NCBI GenBank assembly: GCA_944990035.1
Contig: CALYLX010000095.1
Location: forward strand, 1 to 64,000
DNA length: 64,000 nucleotides
Reading direction: 5' to 3'
Source of the DNA: Clitopilus passeckerianus
Taxonomy: Eukaryota; Basidiomycota; Agaricomycetes; Agaricales; Entolomataceae
The first letter of the stretch is position 1. Every line of letters starts with the position of its first letter. Position numbers and translations under genes: made by a program. This document shows, piece after piece, positions 1 through 11,912 of the stretch. The notes under the pieces are model-generated. The model was not told the DNA's origin and did no database searches. It worked only from the letters and a program-made list of their open reading frames with translations.

Positions 1-960
1 TATTGACGATTCGGTCTTCTCGACGTTTTGATAGAATTTGCAACAGGGCATAATTAGATAATAATACACAGAAGGCTTGGTTCTTGGCTGGACTGGACTG
101 GAGATACGGTTCATTGCTTTGCGACTTGTCTTGCTATGGTGATCTGCAGGGTTGCCTGCCACCAGAAAATCATCCCTAATCCAAGTAATCCATGGGTTAT
201 TCCCCAAGCCGTTTCTGGTGTAAGTTTGTACCTGAAAAGATGTCAAAGAGAAAATCCGGGAGTGGCTAGATGTACGCACAATTCGGCCAAGTCCCCAAGA
301 GAGTAAGGAATAAACCGTGGTGTTTGCAGGAGAATGGTGGATGCAATGCTGTGGTACACGCAGAACCCCAACGCTACCGCTCGTTTTCCGGGCAGGAAAT
401 CTAAGACACGTAAGATGTTGGTGAGAATTAGAAAAGACGCGTCAGTGAACGTACCAGGCAACGAGAAACATAATAAAGAGATTAAGCAGCTCGCGGTGAC
501 CAAGGAAGAGTAGAGCTAGGTAAGGGCCAATGAAGCAGACTAGTTTAGCCGAAATTAAGCACGTCGTTTCCACAAAGAACCCCGTACCTTCAAGAAGACA
601 AGCGTCGTATTGTTCAATTGAAGGAAAGGTAAGGCCGTAGGTGACAGGATGCCTTGAACTCCAATAGGTCCTTCGAGAGCGCAATGTGCAGGAGAAACAC
701 GGCATTTCTGGATACCACTGAGTTAGTTCCTGAATCGTTTGACATCTCCTAGGCAGAAGTGCTTACAGGAACTGCGAGCTGCCATAACGAAGGGTACAGG
801 TGGCCAAGCAGAGGATCCTGGAATAGTGCTGGTGCCAAGCGGAAGGTTTGGAACCGGTTGGCGGGTACGTGGTTCCCGATGATGGGCACGCTTGCTCTCC
901 AACGACGATGAGAAACGTTTCATGCTATCCATAATGGCTAGTCTCGAGCGACATGCTGCC
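1..960 (-). pseudogene. Decayed membrane-protein-like gene fragment, copy A
   Basis: Short open stretches on the minus strand are hydrophobic, for example 243-503, which has two or three possible membrane segments, and 442-705. No continuous reading frame joins them. The part from about 600 to 950 is clearly similar at DNA level to 4680-5040, so this is one member of a duplicated locus. A fungal wax-synthase/MBOAT-type acyltransferase was considered because of the many hydrophobic segments and a conserved Arg-Arg-Trp stretch, but no diagnostic motif is secure. It lies head-to-head with the PH-domain pseudogene. The 5' and 3' limits are unknown and the window edge may cut it. Confidence 0.35.
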
Positions 961-1139
961 TGAAGAATAAAGACTTTGTGATTGGTGTAAAGCTTTGTAT
1001 ACCGCTACAGTCTGCGCTACCAGCTGGTTGACATAAACCCACCTACGTAAAGAGCACACAGCGACTCAGATTGAATAAAAGTCACTGGTGAGTATTTATT
1101 CTTAAACTTTTCGTCTCTAGCGGTTGGTTGGTTATTTCA

Positions 1140-4100
1140 GGCAGATCCTATGTATCGGCGGCTGGAATGGAACAAAGTCGAAGGTGGCAAGGTGCACACC
1201 TAAACTGGTCGGTCTGTATCTGGGGCATGTCTCAAGCGAAATCCAATGGTTCGCAAAAAAGTTTCCAACATCAAATGTAGGTTCCGCATTGCCGCTTTCG
1301 TCATCCACCAGGGAATCACATAGGTTTTGACACGGACGTAAAGATTCGAGTTACTGGCGGCGGTCTGGACAACCAGGACGACGCATACCGGTACGATATG
1401 AAGCTTGAAATTAGGCATGTCCCAACCCACTACCATTCTTGGAAATGTAGTCGTGGATGGTTACATGGTTGGTGTGCTCGACTACAAGAAGCCTGCGCGA
1501 GATAGGATCCAGAAGTTCCCTTTCGCTCGGAAAGAAGGCCCCTCAAGTTTCGCAGTGGCCAACTTCATCCAATCTTCAAGCTACCTGCCCTTACCCTGGG
1601 CTTGTCCCCAGTCAAACTAAGGCACAGAAGAGGTCCGTGATGTTGGGGTCAACCTTTTCCTTGACCGTTTGGCCGGGGTCAAGCAGGGTTTTCGGCGCTT
1701 CGACCCAAATCGAAAGGTCAAAGGATTCATGCGTGACCTCCGCCGTCACATGCCTCTTTATGAAGCACAACGCGACTTGAATATTTAATCTTCGGACGCG
1801 ATCTTATCTGTGGTCGTCGTTAACCGCATTGACCTGTTTCAGACCTTGAGCTCGTTATCCAATGAGGCGTCCCTGTTGTACACGAATAGGCGCCAGTGGT
1901 GGTACAAATCAGACTGTCAAGGCCCCATCCAAATTAGGACAGTGGTCACGCCTTGATCTGTGGCCTTTTTGGGCTGAAGGGTTTGATGGGGTTTTGACGA
2001 GGTTTGACGAGGGTTTGACTTGCGGTCTAGACATCGCTGGAAGAGGTCGCAACCAGCTGGGCAGCACTTAATAAGGACAGCCATGTTTCCGACCTGCTGC
2101 CTACCAATCATACCACCCTGCAATGGTATCTACCAATGGCCCTGGCGTCTTTAGAAATGAACGACAATAAGAGGTTGATCCCAGGTCTAGCCAACTCTGT
2201 TGACATCGGCACCTCTTATGACACTACTCAGATCTCCAAATTTCATGCTTATCGCGCTCCCTACATTTCAGACAGGTCTTATGTCACTGCCGTCTCTCAG
2301 CTCGTACAGCCTCTACAAGAGCTACCGGTGTCTTCTACTTCAACATTAGCTACGCCCACCCCAACTTGGACATTCTGCGCCACCCTAGAGGCGAAGAGGA
2401 AGAGATAATGTGGAGAAGAGATGGACATTTGTCCCGAGATTTTACCCGCCAAATCCACCACCACGCGACCGGTAACTTTAGGCATTGACCTCAGGAATGG
2501 CCACAATGCTGGCTACGACTTGATGGACGTGGGAGGGGTGAAGGAGACCGATGTGAAGGGAAAGGAAAGATGAAGACCTGGCAGGCAGAGAACGATAAAC
2601 TCGAAGAAGCCATCGATACGGACGCCAATGCATCTACGATCTATGTGCCCACCCCGAGCTTAGGGAAGGACTATTATCAAGATTATTTCTCGTCTAATCC
2701 GGTTGTTTTGCCTAAGGCGACCGATGTGAAGGCACAACTACACGACATTCCGATCTCCGCATTGCAACCGCTACCTCCGTCCTCCTTTGGTAGCACGTCA
2801 CTACGAACTCAGGATTCCTCTGCCTCGACTAGTACTTGGGCCATCGGCGGGCCTTCACGTCCCGGTGTTGAAACTGGTGCTGGGATCGGGATCGGGATCG
2901 AGTCGACGTCAAGTATCTACAAGCATACTTCGAGGAGTTTGTCGGACTTCCCCACACCTTTGGAAGAAGAGCCGTCACAAAGGTGCTCTTCCAGAGTCGG
3001 CCAACCAGCAGTTGACGATGCCGATGCCATTCTGCCGCCGCTACCGAGAGGGAAGAGGAAACACCACATCAGCAAGCCGCCACCGTATCAGGCTGTAGTG
3101 GAAGTTCACCTAGCCAAACCAAAGGAAATCTACCTACCCAAACCGCCCTCGCCCCGGAGGCATACCCTCCCTACCATCAACCCTACTATCGACCCTCCGC
3201 CATACCCTTTACTCTTTCCCTGCCACAAAATCCCCATCGAACCGAGAGATGACGAAGGTCGTGAACGCCTACCACAATATACCAACCATATTTTCATGTG
3301 TGGTGTTGTTTCTATGAAGATGGAGTTCCGTTCGGCCGGTGTTCTGGCCGGTGATAGGAGATGGAGGAAGGTGGTCTGCATTCTGGAGGGAACTTCCTTC
3401 AGAGTGTACAAGTATCAGCCTGTTTCTCAGGGTTCTATCGTTGGAGATTGGTGGAAAATCCAGGGTTGCAAAAAGTCTGGGGTCCTTCAGCATCGCCGGT
3501 CGACATTGCCTCAGGCTCCCAAGTGAACGAAGGATCTGAACCACCAACAAAGTCGATATTTCGCCACCTTGCGTCTCTGTTCAAGCCTGGGCATGGCCAT
3601 ACTCGTTCGGAGGGCGAAATCCGGAGCAATTCGACGTCCGCTTTTCGAACACCACCCCTACCTCTCGACCATTCCTCACCACTTCCAGTGTTTCAGACCA
3701 CTCGTCAGGATCTGAAAGTAGCTCCGGAGAACACACCCAGCATCTCTCGATACCCAACCCTGTGAATGCGCCTGCGCCGTCTATCAGGACAATGACTTCT
3801 TCATATCCGGTCGCCAACGAACGAGTCTCACTCTCGCCATTTGATACCCCAGATTTCTCGCCCCATGAGGACCACTTCACAACCCCTACCACTATTACTG
3901 GTATCGGAACCGCTGGTCGCTCTGGCCCTTCGCAGCCACCCCCCGAAACGGGAGAACTGCTCAAGACATACTCAATGCAACGTGCCCTGAGCGGAATTGC
4001 GTATGATTACTTCAAGAGGAGGAACGTTATTCGAGCCTGTCTGGAGGGCGAGCAGTTCTTGATGCAGACCAGAGGTATGGTGGAGTTGGATGCATGGATT

Positions 4101-4278
4101 GAGGTAAGAAAACCTGTGTCTTCATATCTGGAATCTCACACTAATGGGATTTCAGGCTCTACAAGCTGCTGCGGATGTTGCGCTTGACCTTGACGAGAGG
4201 CCGATGCCCAGAAGACGTCGCCGATTTCTACCACGACGGCGTATCATTGAGGTTCCTCTCGAGGTCACGATTTTGTAA
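1140..4278 (+). pseudogene. PH-domain protein gene, copy A, frameshifted
   Basis: The longest intact block, 2570-3526, reads through a Ser/Pro-rich linker into the first half of a pleckstrin-homology domain (a membrane phosphoinositide or protein binding fold). Landmarks are IFMCGVVSMKMEF, a DRRWRKVVCILEG strand and GDWW. The second half is in other frames: 3762-4100 encodes NVIRACLEGEQFLMQ and is spliced at a GT-AG intron (about 4103-4156) to DLDERPMP and a basic tail ending at 4278. Frame changes occur near 3480-3530 and 3760. The 5' part, 1140-1620, keeps VVDGYMVGVLDYKKP but is broken by stops. Copy B shares the frame change after GDWW, so it may predate the duplication. Family knowledge supports the PH call; loss of function is inferred. 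Confidence 0.6.
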
Positions 4279-4639
4279 TATACGTCGATATTGACAGATA
4301 CCACCTCTTTCAGTCGCCTTGTAATTCGGTTGGGCAGTCTGCTTGCACGTTTAACTGTTAGGATCGATGATATCTCCTCATTGACTTCTACGAGCTTTTA
4401 CCCTATGTTATTCAAGTACTACATATTGTAGTTTGCAACCGCCAACAGAGACTACTTGACCTCGAAAACTTCAAACGCGAGTGTTTTGCTCATTTCTGGT
4501 CCATTTGTCTAAATATTGGTGCGTTGGGGGTGCGTAGAGGATGCACATATACTTCCATAGTTAGACCCTTCAAGTTGTAAATAGGTGTAACTCTGACCCA
4601 TGGGTTGTATACCCTATTCCGGTACATTTTCACAACTAG
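4279..4639. other. Intergenic, no gene seen
   Basis: 361 bases between the end of PH copy A and the start of the duplicated minus-strand fragment. No coding signal, RNA gene or repeat was recognised. It probably includes the 3' untranslated region of the PH gene. Confidence 0.5.
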
Positions 4640-5060
4640 ATGAATCCAAGGCGCGTCGTTTCCACGAAGATCACGCGTTCCTTCAGAGACCTAAAGACGA
4701 GCGTCGTATTGTTCAACCGAAGGAAAGGTAAAGTCGTCGGTGACATGACTCTGCCTTGAATTCCAATAGGTCCCTTGAGGGCAATATGAAGGAGATACAC
4801 GATATTTCCGGACAGCGTTCAGGTCAATTTCTGAGCCCTTCGAACACCCACAGGCGTACTACGAGCTACCATAACGAATGGTAAGGCTGGCGGGGCAGAG
4901 GATGCTGGAATGGTGCAAGGTGCCTTGAAGCCGAACGCTGAAAACCGGTTGGCGGCTACATGGTTCCCGATGACGTTCACGGTTGCTCTCCAACGACGAT
5001 GGGGAGCGTTTACGTTGTCCATGATTACTTCCAAAGGTTGACATGGGTCTGTATGCTCTG
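4640..5060 (-). pseudogene. Decayed gene fragment, copy B
   Basis: This stretch repeats the DNA of about 540-950 with many substitutions and small indels. Both copies share, for example, the words gcgtcgtattgttcaa and gaaggaaaggtaa. In copy B one minus-strand frame reads RRWRATVNVIGNHVAANRF, where copy A has RRWRASVPIIGNHVPANRF. The similarity at protein level suggests it once coded, but stops and frame changes now break it. As in copy A it sits head-to-head with the start of the PH gene, which shows that the duplication covered both genes. Function unknown. Confidence 0.4.
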
Positions 5061-5299
5061 CGAGGCTCTGCATCTGAAATAAAGAGGCAGCTCATGGTCA
5101 GCATACTGCACATATTACTACTGAGCAATGCCACTGAGCCTGTGCTGGGATCACACGCTTTCAATGGAATTGTTGACCTAAAGCCTGAGCAAACGACACG
5201 AAGCCTCGAAGTTGTTTGAAAACAAATCTATCGCCTTCCTGGAAGTGAGTAGTTGTTCTGAATTCTTTTGTCCCCCAAGTTTTGATCATCGGCAGTCAT

Positions 5300-5401
5300 A
5301 CTACACAGATGATCCTTTGTGCCGGCGGCTGAAACGGAACAAAGTGGAAGAATATTGAATGCCACCCGACAGCTTGGGTACATCCGGGACATGTCTCAAG
5401 C
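5300..5401 (+). pseudogene. Severed 5' piece of PH gene copy B
   Basis: These bases align with 1140-1243 of copy A; both contain ggaacaaagt and end in catgtctcaagc. In copy A the following sequence runs straight into the part that reads SNIKCRF-like, while in copy B that continuation is found only from about 7008. The 5' piece is therefore cut off from the rest by about 1.6 kb of unrelated DNA. Confidence 0.55.
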
Positions 5402-5529
5402 TGTCTCTCGCCAAGTCCCATTCAATTTGATACGAATCTATGTAGCCGCCCTGAAATGTGCCAAGAATGATCGGCACGAGCGGGGAGGGGAATAGGTGAC
5501 GACCGGCGCTGCCAAAAATACCCGTGAAG

Positions 5530-5903
5530 TAGAGACGGTCAGCAACACATTTCAGAATGAAATTGGATGAGGAAATCCTCTCGACTTTGAACGCTCCAAA
5601 CAGCCCCACCTTCCAAACCTAGCAGCTGCGATCATGATGAAAGTACTAAGCTCCCAAGCGCGAGATTGAACATGGCTCGAAAATGGGCACATTCTATGCT
5701 TCGGGGATATGAACAGGCCATTGCTTGTATATAATAGTGTAAAAGTATCTCTGCACGGTTCTCCGTCGTATGCTATGGGCCTAAAAGCGGCCAATGTTTG
5801 GATTCAACATTCGGCGAGCATGCACCCAGAGGATTAATTTGAGAGAAAACCGAGCTGATTTGAACGATCAAATTGTTTTGAAATGTGTTGCTGACCGTCT
5901 CTA
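5530..5903. repeat. 25-bp inverted repeat with 324-bp loop
   Basis: Positions 5530-5554 are the exact reverse complement of 5879-5903 (core gtgttgctgaccgtctcta). Beyond the 25 bases similarity fades quickly. The right arm ends 13 bases before the TA that flanks the TIR element. It may be the footprint of another insertion or an inverted duplication. Confidence 0.7.
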
Positions 5904-5918
5904 GTTCCGTCATCGATA

Positions 5919-6769
5919 GTGTTGCCACGGCTCGGCTCGGCTTTGATCAGCTTGAGGTAGAGAATGGCTTCGAAGCCGAGCCGAGCCAAAAATCCGGCTT
6001 CAGCTCGGCTGGCTCGACGGCTGGACGACATATTTGCATTTATAGGAATAACCAACCACCAAGGTCTGGTTCTGATGTCGTACTTACTCTCATACACATG
6101 TTCTTTGGGCCTAGAGTCCTCAAAAGATGTAGCATATCATATTGACCTCTTTTACACAGTATTTACCCTTGCCTTGAGTCCCTAAATATTTCAGTTCTCT
6201 GTAAGGCTCGTGCTCGGCAAGATGCTTGGACTCGAGAGCCCATGTAGCTACCTTTATTCTAGCACCTTTATAGATATGAGATCTCTAGATACTAGAAGCT
6301 AGGTACTGTTATTCCAATATGTAAGATATACATGTTGGACAGAAATTTTCGACCGCAAACAGCTGCTGAGCGTTGTCGGACCCTTGCAGGTGATCCAAGG
6401 CTTGAAATGTTTGTGGATGCTTGCTCTAGCTCCGAGCTTCCGATTCGGGACTCCGGCGCCGACAGGTCCACCGACAAAACCTACAACATTTGATTTTTCC
6501 ATGGGCTGAAAATGTGGTCAAGCCCTGAGCATAGTATATATAGTGTGCTGGGTACGTTATTAGTCTGTTTGACCAAGCTAGAATCTCCATCTTGTCTATA
6601 TCAGAATCGTGGATCACCATTTGTCCTAAATTGGGACTTAAGCCGTGGCTGAGCGGCTATCGAGCGGCTGCCTGCAGCTCAAAGCCACAGCCACGATAAT
6701 ATTGCGGCTCGGCTCAAGAACAGCTCGGCTCGACCGGCTCAGTGGCTCCGAGCCAAGCCGTGGCAACAC
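5919..6769. mobile_element. Non-autonomous TIR element (MITE-like), 851 bp
   Basis: The left end begins GTGTTGCCACGGCTCGGCTC and the right end is its reverse complement with about two mismatches in 23. Both ends are flanked by TA (5917-5918 and 6770-6771), the target site typical of Tc1/mariner-type transposases. Inside both ends the words CGGCTCGG and GCCGAGCC recur many times in both orientations, which looks like subterminal transposase binding sites. No transposase frame is present, so the element would need an enzyme supplied elsewhere. It lies inside the extra DNA that splits PH copy B. Confidence 0.7.
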
Positions 6770-7007
6770 TAGTCACCGATCCATGACTATATTACTATCC
6801 TCAGATGAGGGTTCTGTCCGTTTTATGCGGTCGAGCCTGAGCGCCTGAGGAACCATGGGTGCTCAGATTCCTCGTTCAGTGCTACAGGATTACCCCCAAA
6901 ATATTCGGGTGAGCTTAACACTTGGGTGAAATGTGCTGAGGTTAACTTGGTACCCTTTCTTCCCCTTTCCTATCGGTTTTGTGGGGCCGATAGCTATATC
7001 CCAGACT

Positions 7008-9772
7008 CGCGTCAGCTGGTTCGCCCAAAAGTCTCCAACATCAAATGCAGGTTCCGTATGTCGCTCTTGTCAACCACCACTGGGAATCACACAGGTCTTG
7101 ACACCAACGTAAAGATTCGGGCTGCTGACGGCCGTCTGGGCCACCGGGATCACGCACACGGGTACGAGATGGAGACGATGAAGTCAGGCATGTCCCAGCG
7201 CACTACTAGTGCCATGCTTGGAAATATAGTCGTGGACGGTTACACGGTCAAGGTACTCAACAAATGGGACCATGGAGGAGATGATGGAGATTTGGTGCTC
7301 AACTATGAGAAACCTACGCGGGATAGAACGACGAGAAAGTTCTCTTTCGGATTCGGAAAGAAGGACTCTCAGGTTTCGCAGCCATTCTTCAACTGCCCCT
7401 TCACCTACCCCCACCATACCCAGGTGCAGAAGAGGTCGCGACCGGCTGAGGCAGCTCTCGTCAAGGACAGTCATGTTCCCAGCTTGTTCATACCGCCACG
7501 CAAGGGTGTATATCAACTGCACCGGTGTCTTCAGAATTAAACGATGATAAGATCCCTGGTCTAACCAATTCCGTCAACATCGACACCTCTTATGACACTA
7601 CTCCGATCCCCAAACCTCATGCCCATCCTACTCCCTATATTTCCTCCACCGCCGCCGCCGCATTCCGGCATCACCTTGAATAGTCATAGACAGGCACAAC
7701 GACCTTTTCGCTCACCGATAACGTCCTCCTCATCGAGCTCTTCGGATTCTGACAGGTCGTATGTCACTGCTGCCTCTCCCTCGTACATCCTCTCCAAGAA
7801 CTACCAGATTCTCCTGCATCGACCCCGGCTGCGCTAACGCCTAACTCGGACACTCTACGCTACCCTACAGGCAAAGCAAGAGAGATGAGGTGGAGCAGAG
7901 ATGGACGATTGTCCCTCACATTGCCGTTGGAAATTTTACCCAACAAATCCATCGCCACGCGACCGTCGACGTTGGACCTTGACCACAGGAATACCCCCAA
8001 TGCTCGCTACGACCTGGCCCACGCGGAAGGGTGCAGAAGAAGAAGGATGTGAAGGGTAAAGGGAAGCCGAAGCCTTGGCAAGCAGAGGATGGTGAACTCG
8101 AAGAAGCCATCAATACGGATACCGACAAGACCCCACGATCTCAGAGTCCGCCCCGGGCTTATGGAAGGGCTATTATCAAGATTACTTCTCCTCCAAGTCG
8201 GTTCCTTTATCTACTGCAACCAACGTCAAGACGCGACTACATGGCGTTCCGTTCCCTACATTGCAATCCCTACCTCCGTCGTCTTTTGCTAGCGCATCGT
8301 CGCGGCGTCAAGGTTCCTCCGCCTCGAGTAGTACTTGGGCCATTGATGGGCCTTCTCGTCCTGGTGTTGGCAATAGTTCCGGGATTGAGATCGAGTCGAG
8401 ATCAAGTATCTACAAGCATACTTCGAGGAGTCTACTTGACTTCCGCTCACCCTTGAAAGAAGAGCCATCGCATGGGTGCTCTTCCAGAGTCGGCCAACCA
8501 ACAGCTGATGATGTTGGTACTGCTCCGCTGTCGCTGCCCAGAGGAAGAGGAAACACCACATCAGCAAGCCGCCGCCCTATCTGGCTGTAGTGGAATTTCG
8601 CCGGACCGAACCAAAGGAAATCTACCTAACCAAACCGTCCTCACATCGAAGACACTCCTCCCTACCTTCAACTCTACTACTGACCCTCCGCCATACCTCT
8701 CACTCTTCCCGCGCCATAACTTCCGTATCGAACCTAGAGATGACGAAGGTCGTGAACGCTTGCCGCAGTATACCAACCATATCTTCATGTGTGGTGTTGT
8801 TCCTATGAAGATGGAGTTCCTTTCAGCTGGCGTTCAGGCTGGTGATAGGAGATGGAGGAAGGTGGTCTGCGTACTAGAGGGGACCTCCTTCAAGGTGTAC
8901 AAGCGTCAACCTGTAGTTCATAATTCTATCCTTGGAGATTGGTGGAGGTCCAGGAGGTCTAGGGTCACAAGGAGTCCGCAGGTCCTTCAACCTCGGCGGT
9001 TAACGTTGCCTCAGGCTCCCAGGTGAACGAAGCATCTGGATCGCACAGTGTCGCCCCAACCAGGTCGAGGTTAAGCCACCTTGCCTCTCTGTTCAAGCCT
9101 GAGCATGCTCATACGCGTTCGGAGGGTGATTCGACGGCTCCTTCTTCGACCACTTCCCCTACCTCTCGACCATTCCTCATCCCTCCCAGGAATTCAAACG
9201 GCCCCTCAGGGTCTGCCAGTTCCGACTTCGGAGAAAGGACAACGAGTCCTTCATCTTTAGCTGCCAACGAACGACTCTCACCCACGCCATCTGATACCCC
9301 AAATATACCCAGAGAGCACCCTTCCAGAACTTGCACCACTATCATCGGTATCGGGACCGCCGGTCGCCCTGGCCCTCTTCAGCCACCCTCCGAAACTGGG
9401 GAACTGCTCAGGACATATTCACTACAACGTGCCGTGGCTGGGTTCGCGTACGGTTACACCAAGAGGAAGAACGTTATTCGAGTCCGTTTGGATGGCGAGC
9501 AGTTCTTGATGCAGACCAGCGGTATGGCGGAGTTGGTGGCATGGGTTGAGGTAAGGAGCTTGTGTCTTCAAATCTGAGTCTCACTAACGTTGCTACAGGC
9601 TCTGCAAGCTGGTGCAGGTGTTGCACTTGACCTTGACGAGAGGCCGATGCCTAGGGGACCTCGTTTACCGAGAGGACGTCGCCGACCGCCACCACGCCGG
9701 CGGCCTATGGCCGAGGCTCCTCTTCCCGAGGTTTCGCAACATACATCAATATCGACGGATACCACATGCTAA
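7008..9772 (+). pseudogene. PH-domain protein gene, copy B, frameshifted
   Basis: This is the paralogue of 1240-4278. The first block, up to 7540, reads SNIKCRF, NIVVDGYTVKVLN and then a 10-20 residue insertion absent from copy A. Coherent protein continues only by changing frame near 7540, 7670, 7830, 8190 and 8570. The PH domain itself is clear: IFMCGVVPMKMEF, DRRWRKVVCVLEG and GDWW (8760-8950), then after another frame change NVIRVRLDGEQFLMQ, a GT-AG intron (about 9552-9598) and DLDERPMPRGP with a basic Arg-rich tail. The break after GDWW is in the same place as in copy A. Some changes could hide unrecognised introns, but the number makes a functional gene unlikely. Confidence 0.6.
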
Positions 9773-10086
9773 GCCTATGGTCCTCTAATCACTTTCTAAG
9801 TTTGTTTGGTGGGTCTGCTTTATGTTCCTACGTATGGATACCCTTTCGATCTATGGTGTCTCCACATTGACATATATCGAATATGACCATCTACCTTGTA
9901 TTATCCAAGTAATTGCTTTAATGATCAATTAAATGCTTTGAATCGACATTTATTGAAGTGGCGTCCGTCCCAATCCTCAGATGCTCAGCGGAAAGACATG
10001 CAATTTTCCTACAAATTAGTACAATTATGCACACGAAAACAAGCAGCTCGATCGTCGCCATTCCTTTTAGTTTATGATCCGCCATA
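9773..10086. other. Intergenic between convergent genes
   Basis: 314 bases between the 3' ends of PH copy B and MFS copy 1. No gene or repeat seen. Confidence 0.5.
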
Positions 10087-11912
10087 TCAATCGACCTTGA
10101 TAGGCCTCTTGGGTACTAAAGCCCACATAATGGTCATGAACGCCATCATAGCTACCACCCTATCCCAGTATTCTCAGCGCTCAATCTCTTCAGGAAAAGA
10201 GAGTACTCACAGCGGCTGCAAACTCTTGATGCCAAATCTCGACGAAAGGGCACCAGTCATGAACGGGAAGACAGCACTTCCGGCTTGTCCGAAGCCTGCT
10301 ATCCACCCGATGGAACCAGTTAGAATCCATGGGGGTAGTACGCGGCCCGAGACGTTCATTGTGATTGGGTACATCGGACCGAGGAGCATGCCCACGATGG
10401 AAACAGCGACAGCGTCTCCAACGAGCGAGGGTACGAGCCATACGACCAATTCGAGGCTTGAGGGACAAGTTGAGTGTGAGAGATGATAGAATGAAGAAGG
10501 GGCCTACCCTATTGCGAGGATGGCGTAGAGGAAGATGACGCGAGCTTCGCCAACCTGAGGTGGAATTAGCTACTGATAATTCTAGCGGTGGTCGTGGCTG
10601 ATGTAACGGACCTTCTTGTTCACCCAGAGAAGGGCCACTCTGCCAAACATGAGACCTCCGAAGAATCCGGCAGAGACGTATCCAGAAGACGCGCCTCCAC
10701 CGCGTTGTTCGATGATGAAGGTGACGATCCATCCTCCAATGGTGACCTCAACGCCGACGTAGACCCAGATAAAGAAGGCAAGAAGATGTACGTTCTTGTG
10801 CTTCAGGATTTGCGAGAAAGTGCCACCAGATTGCTCTTGTACAGCAGTTCGAGGTATACCGATATCCTGCAAGCATTCTAATACCCATGAATATGAGAAC
10901 ATTGTTGGTGGATGACACATGGAGACTCACGTTGGTGGTTCTTGAATCGGAAGATAAGCACGAGGGTGATGGTGTTCGATAATGCAATTCCGAGAGAGAT
11001 AAGGTAGAAGAACGACCAGTGCTTCATCTGGGCGAACTGGGTTGCGACAAGAGGCGCTGCTAGAGCTCCAGCCCCTGCAGATTTTCAATCAGTAACGGCT
11101 TTTTATTCAACATAATCGACTCGCCATAGGCTGCGTGGAGGAAGCCCATTCTGTGTTCTGAGTTGGGTATGCTAGCAACGAAGCCATTAGCTTGTGCGTC
11201 CTGCATCGCCACACCGACACCATTTATCATGTACGATATCACAAAGACGGGGAAGGGTAAGGCTGGAGCCTGTAAGGTGTATGCTAATACCTGCATTAGT
11301 GAACCTGGTGCAGATGGACAGTTTTAGACAGAATAGGGCGCAGAAGCCAAGACGATCGTACCCAGGACGAGAACCTGGACAGATATATAAGGAGTTGAGC
11401 AAAGTATCATCACCAACACATACTTTTCCGAAGCCCATCTTCTCTGAGAGAGGCACGTTCAGGAGTGCCCCTCCAACAAACCCCTGTGTAACGTCAATCC
11501 CTGGCTTAAGTTACTGGGTAAAAGATGAGACGTACGACACATGCCAGAACGAATAGCAGGGATACCACAGCAAATCCAACCTTGAGTACGTGTCAATATC
11601 ACACGGTTGGCTCAACAGCGAACAAGAAAGGCTAACATGGTAAACTTCACGGATTCGAGGAAGAAGAGGTCCAGTAGTACCATCATTCCAGCCAGCCAAG
11701 AAGAGCGTCCAGCAGAGTGTGCAAAACTGTATGTTTGCCAGTTTCTTTTGTTTTGCAGTCTTTGGTCCAGATGGGGGGTCTTTCTGAGAACCAGACTCAG
11801 ATTTTTTCACAGAAGCAGTTTTCGACACGACGGGGGCAACATAGTCCTCAGCAATTTGCTTCCGAGGGGTCTCTCTTCCTACTTCAGCAAGTTCTATCGA
11901 GTCTTGCGACAT
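10087..11912 (-). CDS. MFS transporter, BSC6-like, tandem copy 1
   Basis: A multi-exon major facilitator of about 455 residues in the fungal group related to yeast Bypass of Stop Codon 6; the substrate is unknown. The ATG at 11910-11912 starts MSQDSIEL, a start kept in all three copies. After a hydrophilic cytosolic N-terminus, TM1 carries WNDGTTGPLLPRIREVYH. Later exons give VGFAVVSLLF, NVPLSEKMGFGK, INGVGVAMQDAQANGF, HAAYG, EVTIGGWIVTFI, GYVSAGFFGG and the C-terminal GWIAGFGQAGSAVFPFMTG, ending VPKRPIKVD. All exon joins stay in frame. One intron (11075-11124) uses a GC donor. It is the downstream-most of three head-to-tail paralogues and looks functional. Confidence 0.85.
11075..11124 (-). 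other. GC-AG intron in MFS copy 1
   Basis: On the minus strand the exon ends TATG, the intron starts GCGAGT and ends CTGCAG, giving the conserved HAAYG-AGALAAP join. Copies 2 and 3 have ordinary GT donors at this site. No GT in the neighbourhood keeps the frame. Confidence 0.75.

Noticed and set aside
1..5060. Naming the duplicated minus-strand fragment a wax synthase
   Set aside because: The hydrophobic pattern is suggestive, but no MBOAT His/Asn motif could be found and the frames are broken.
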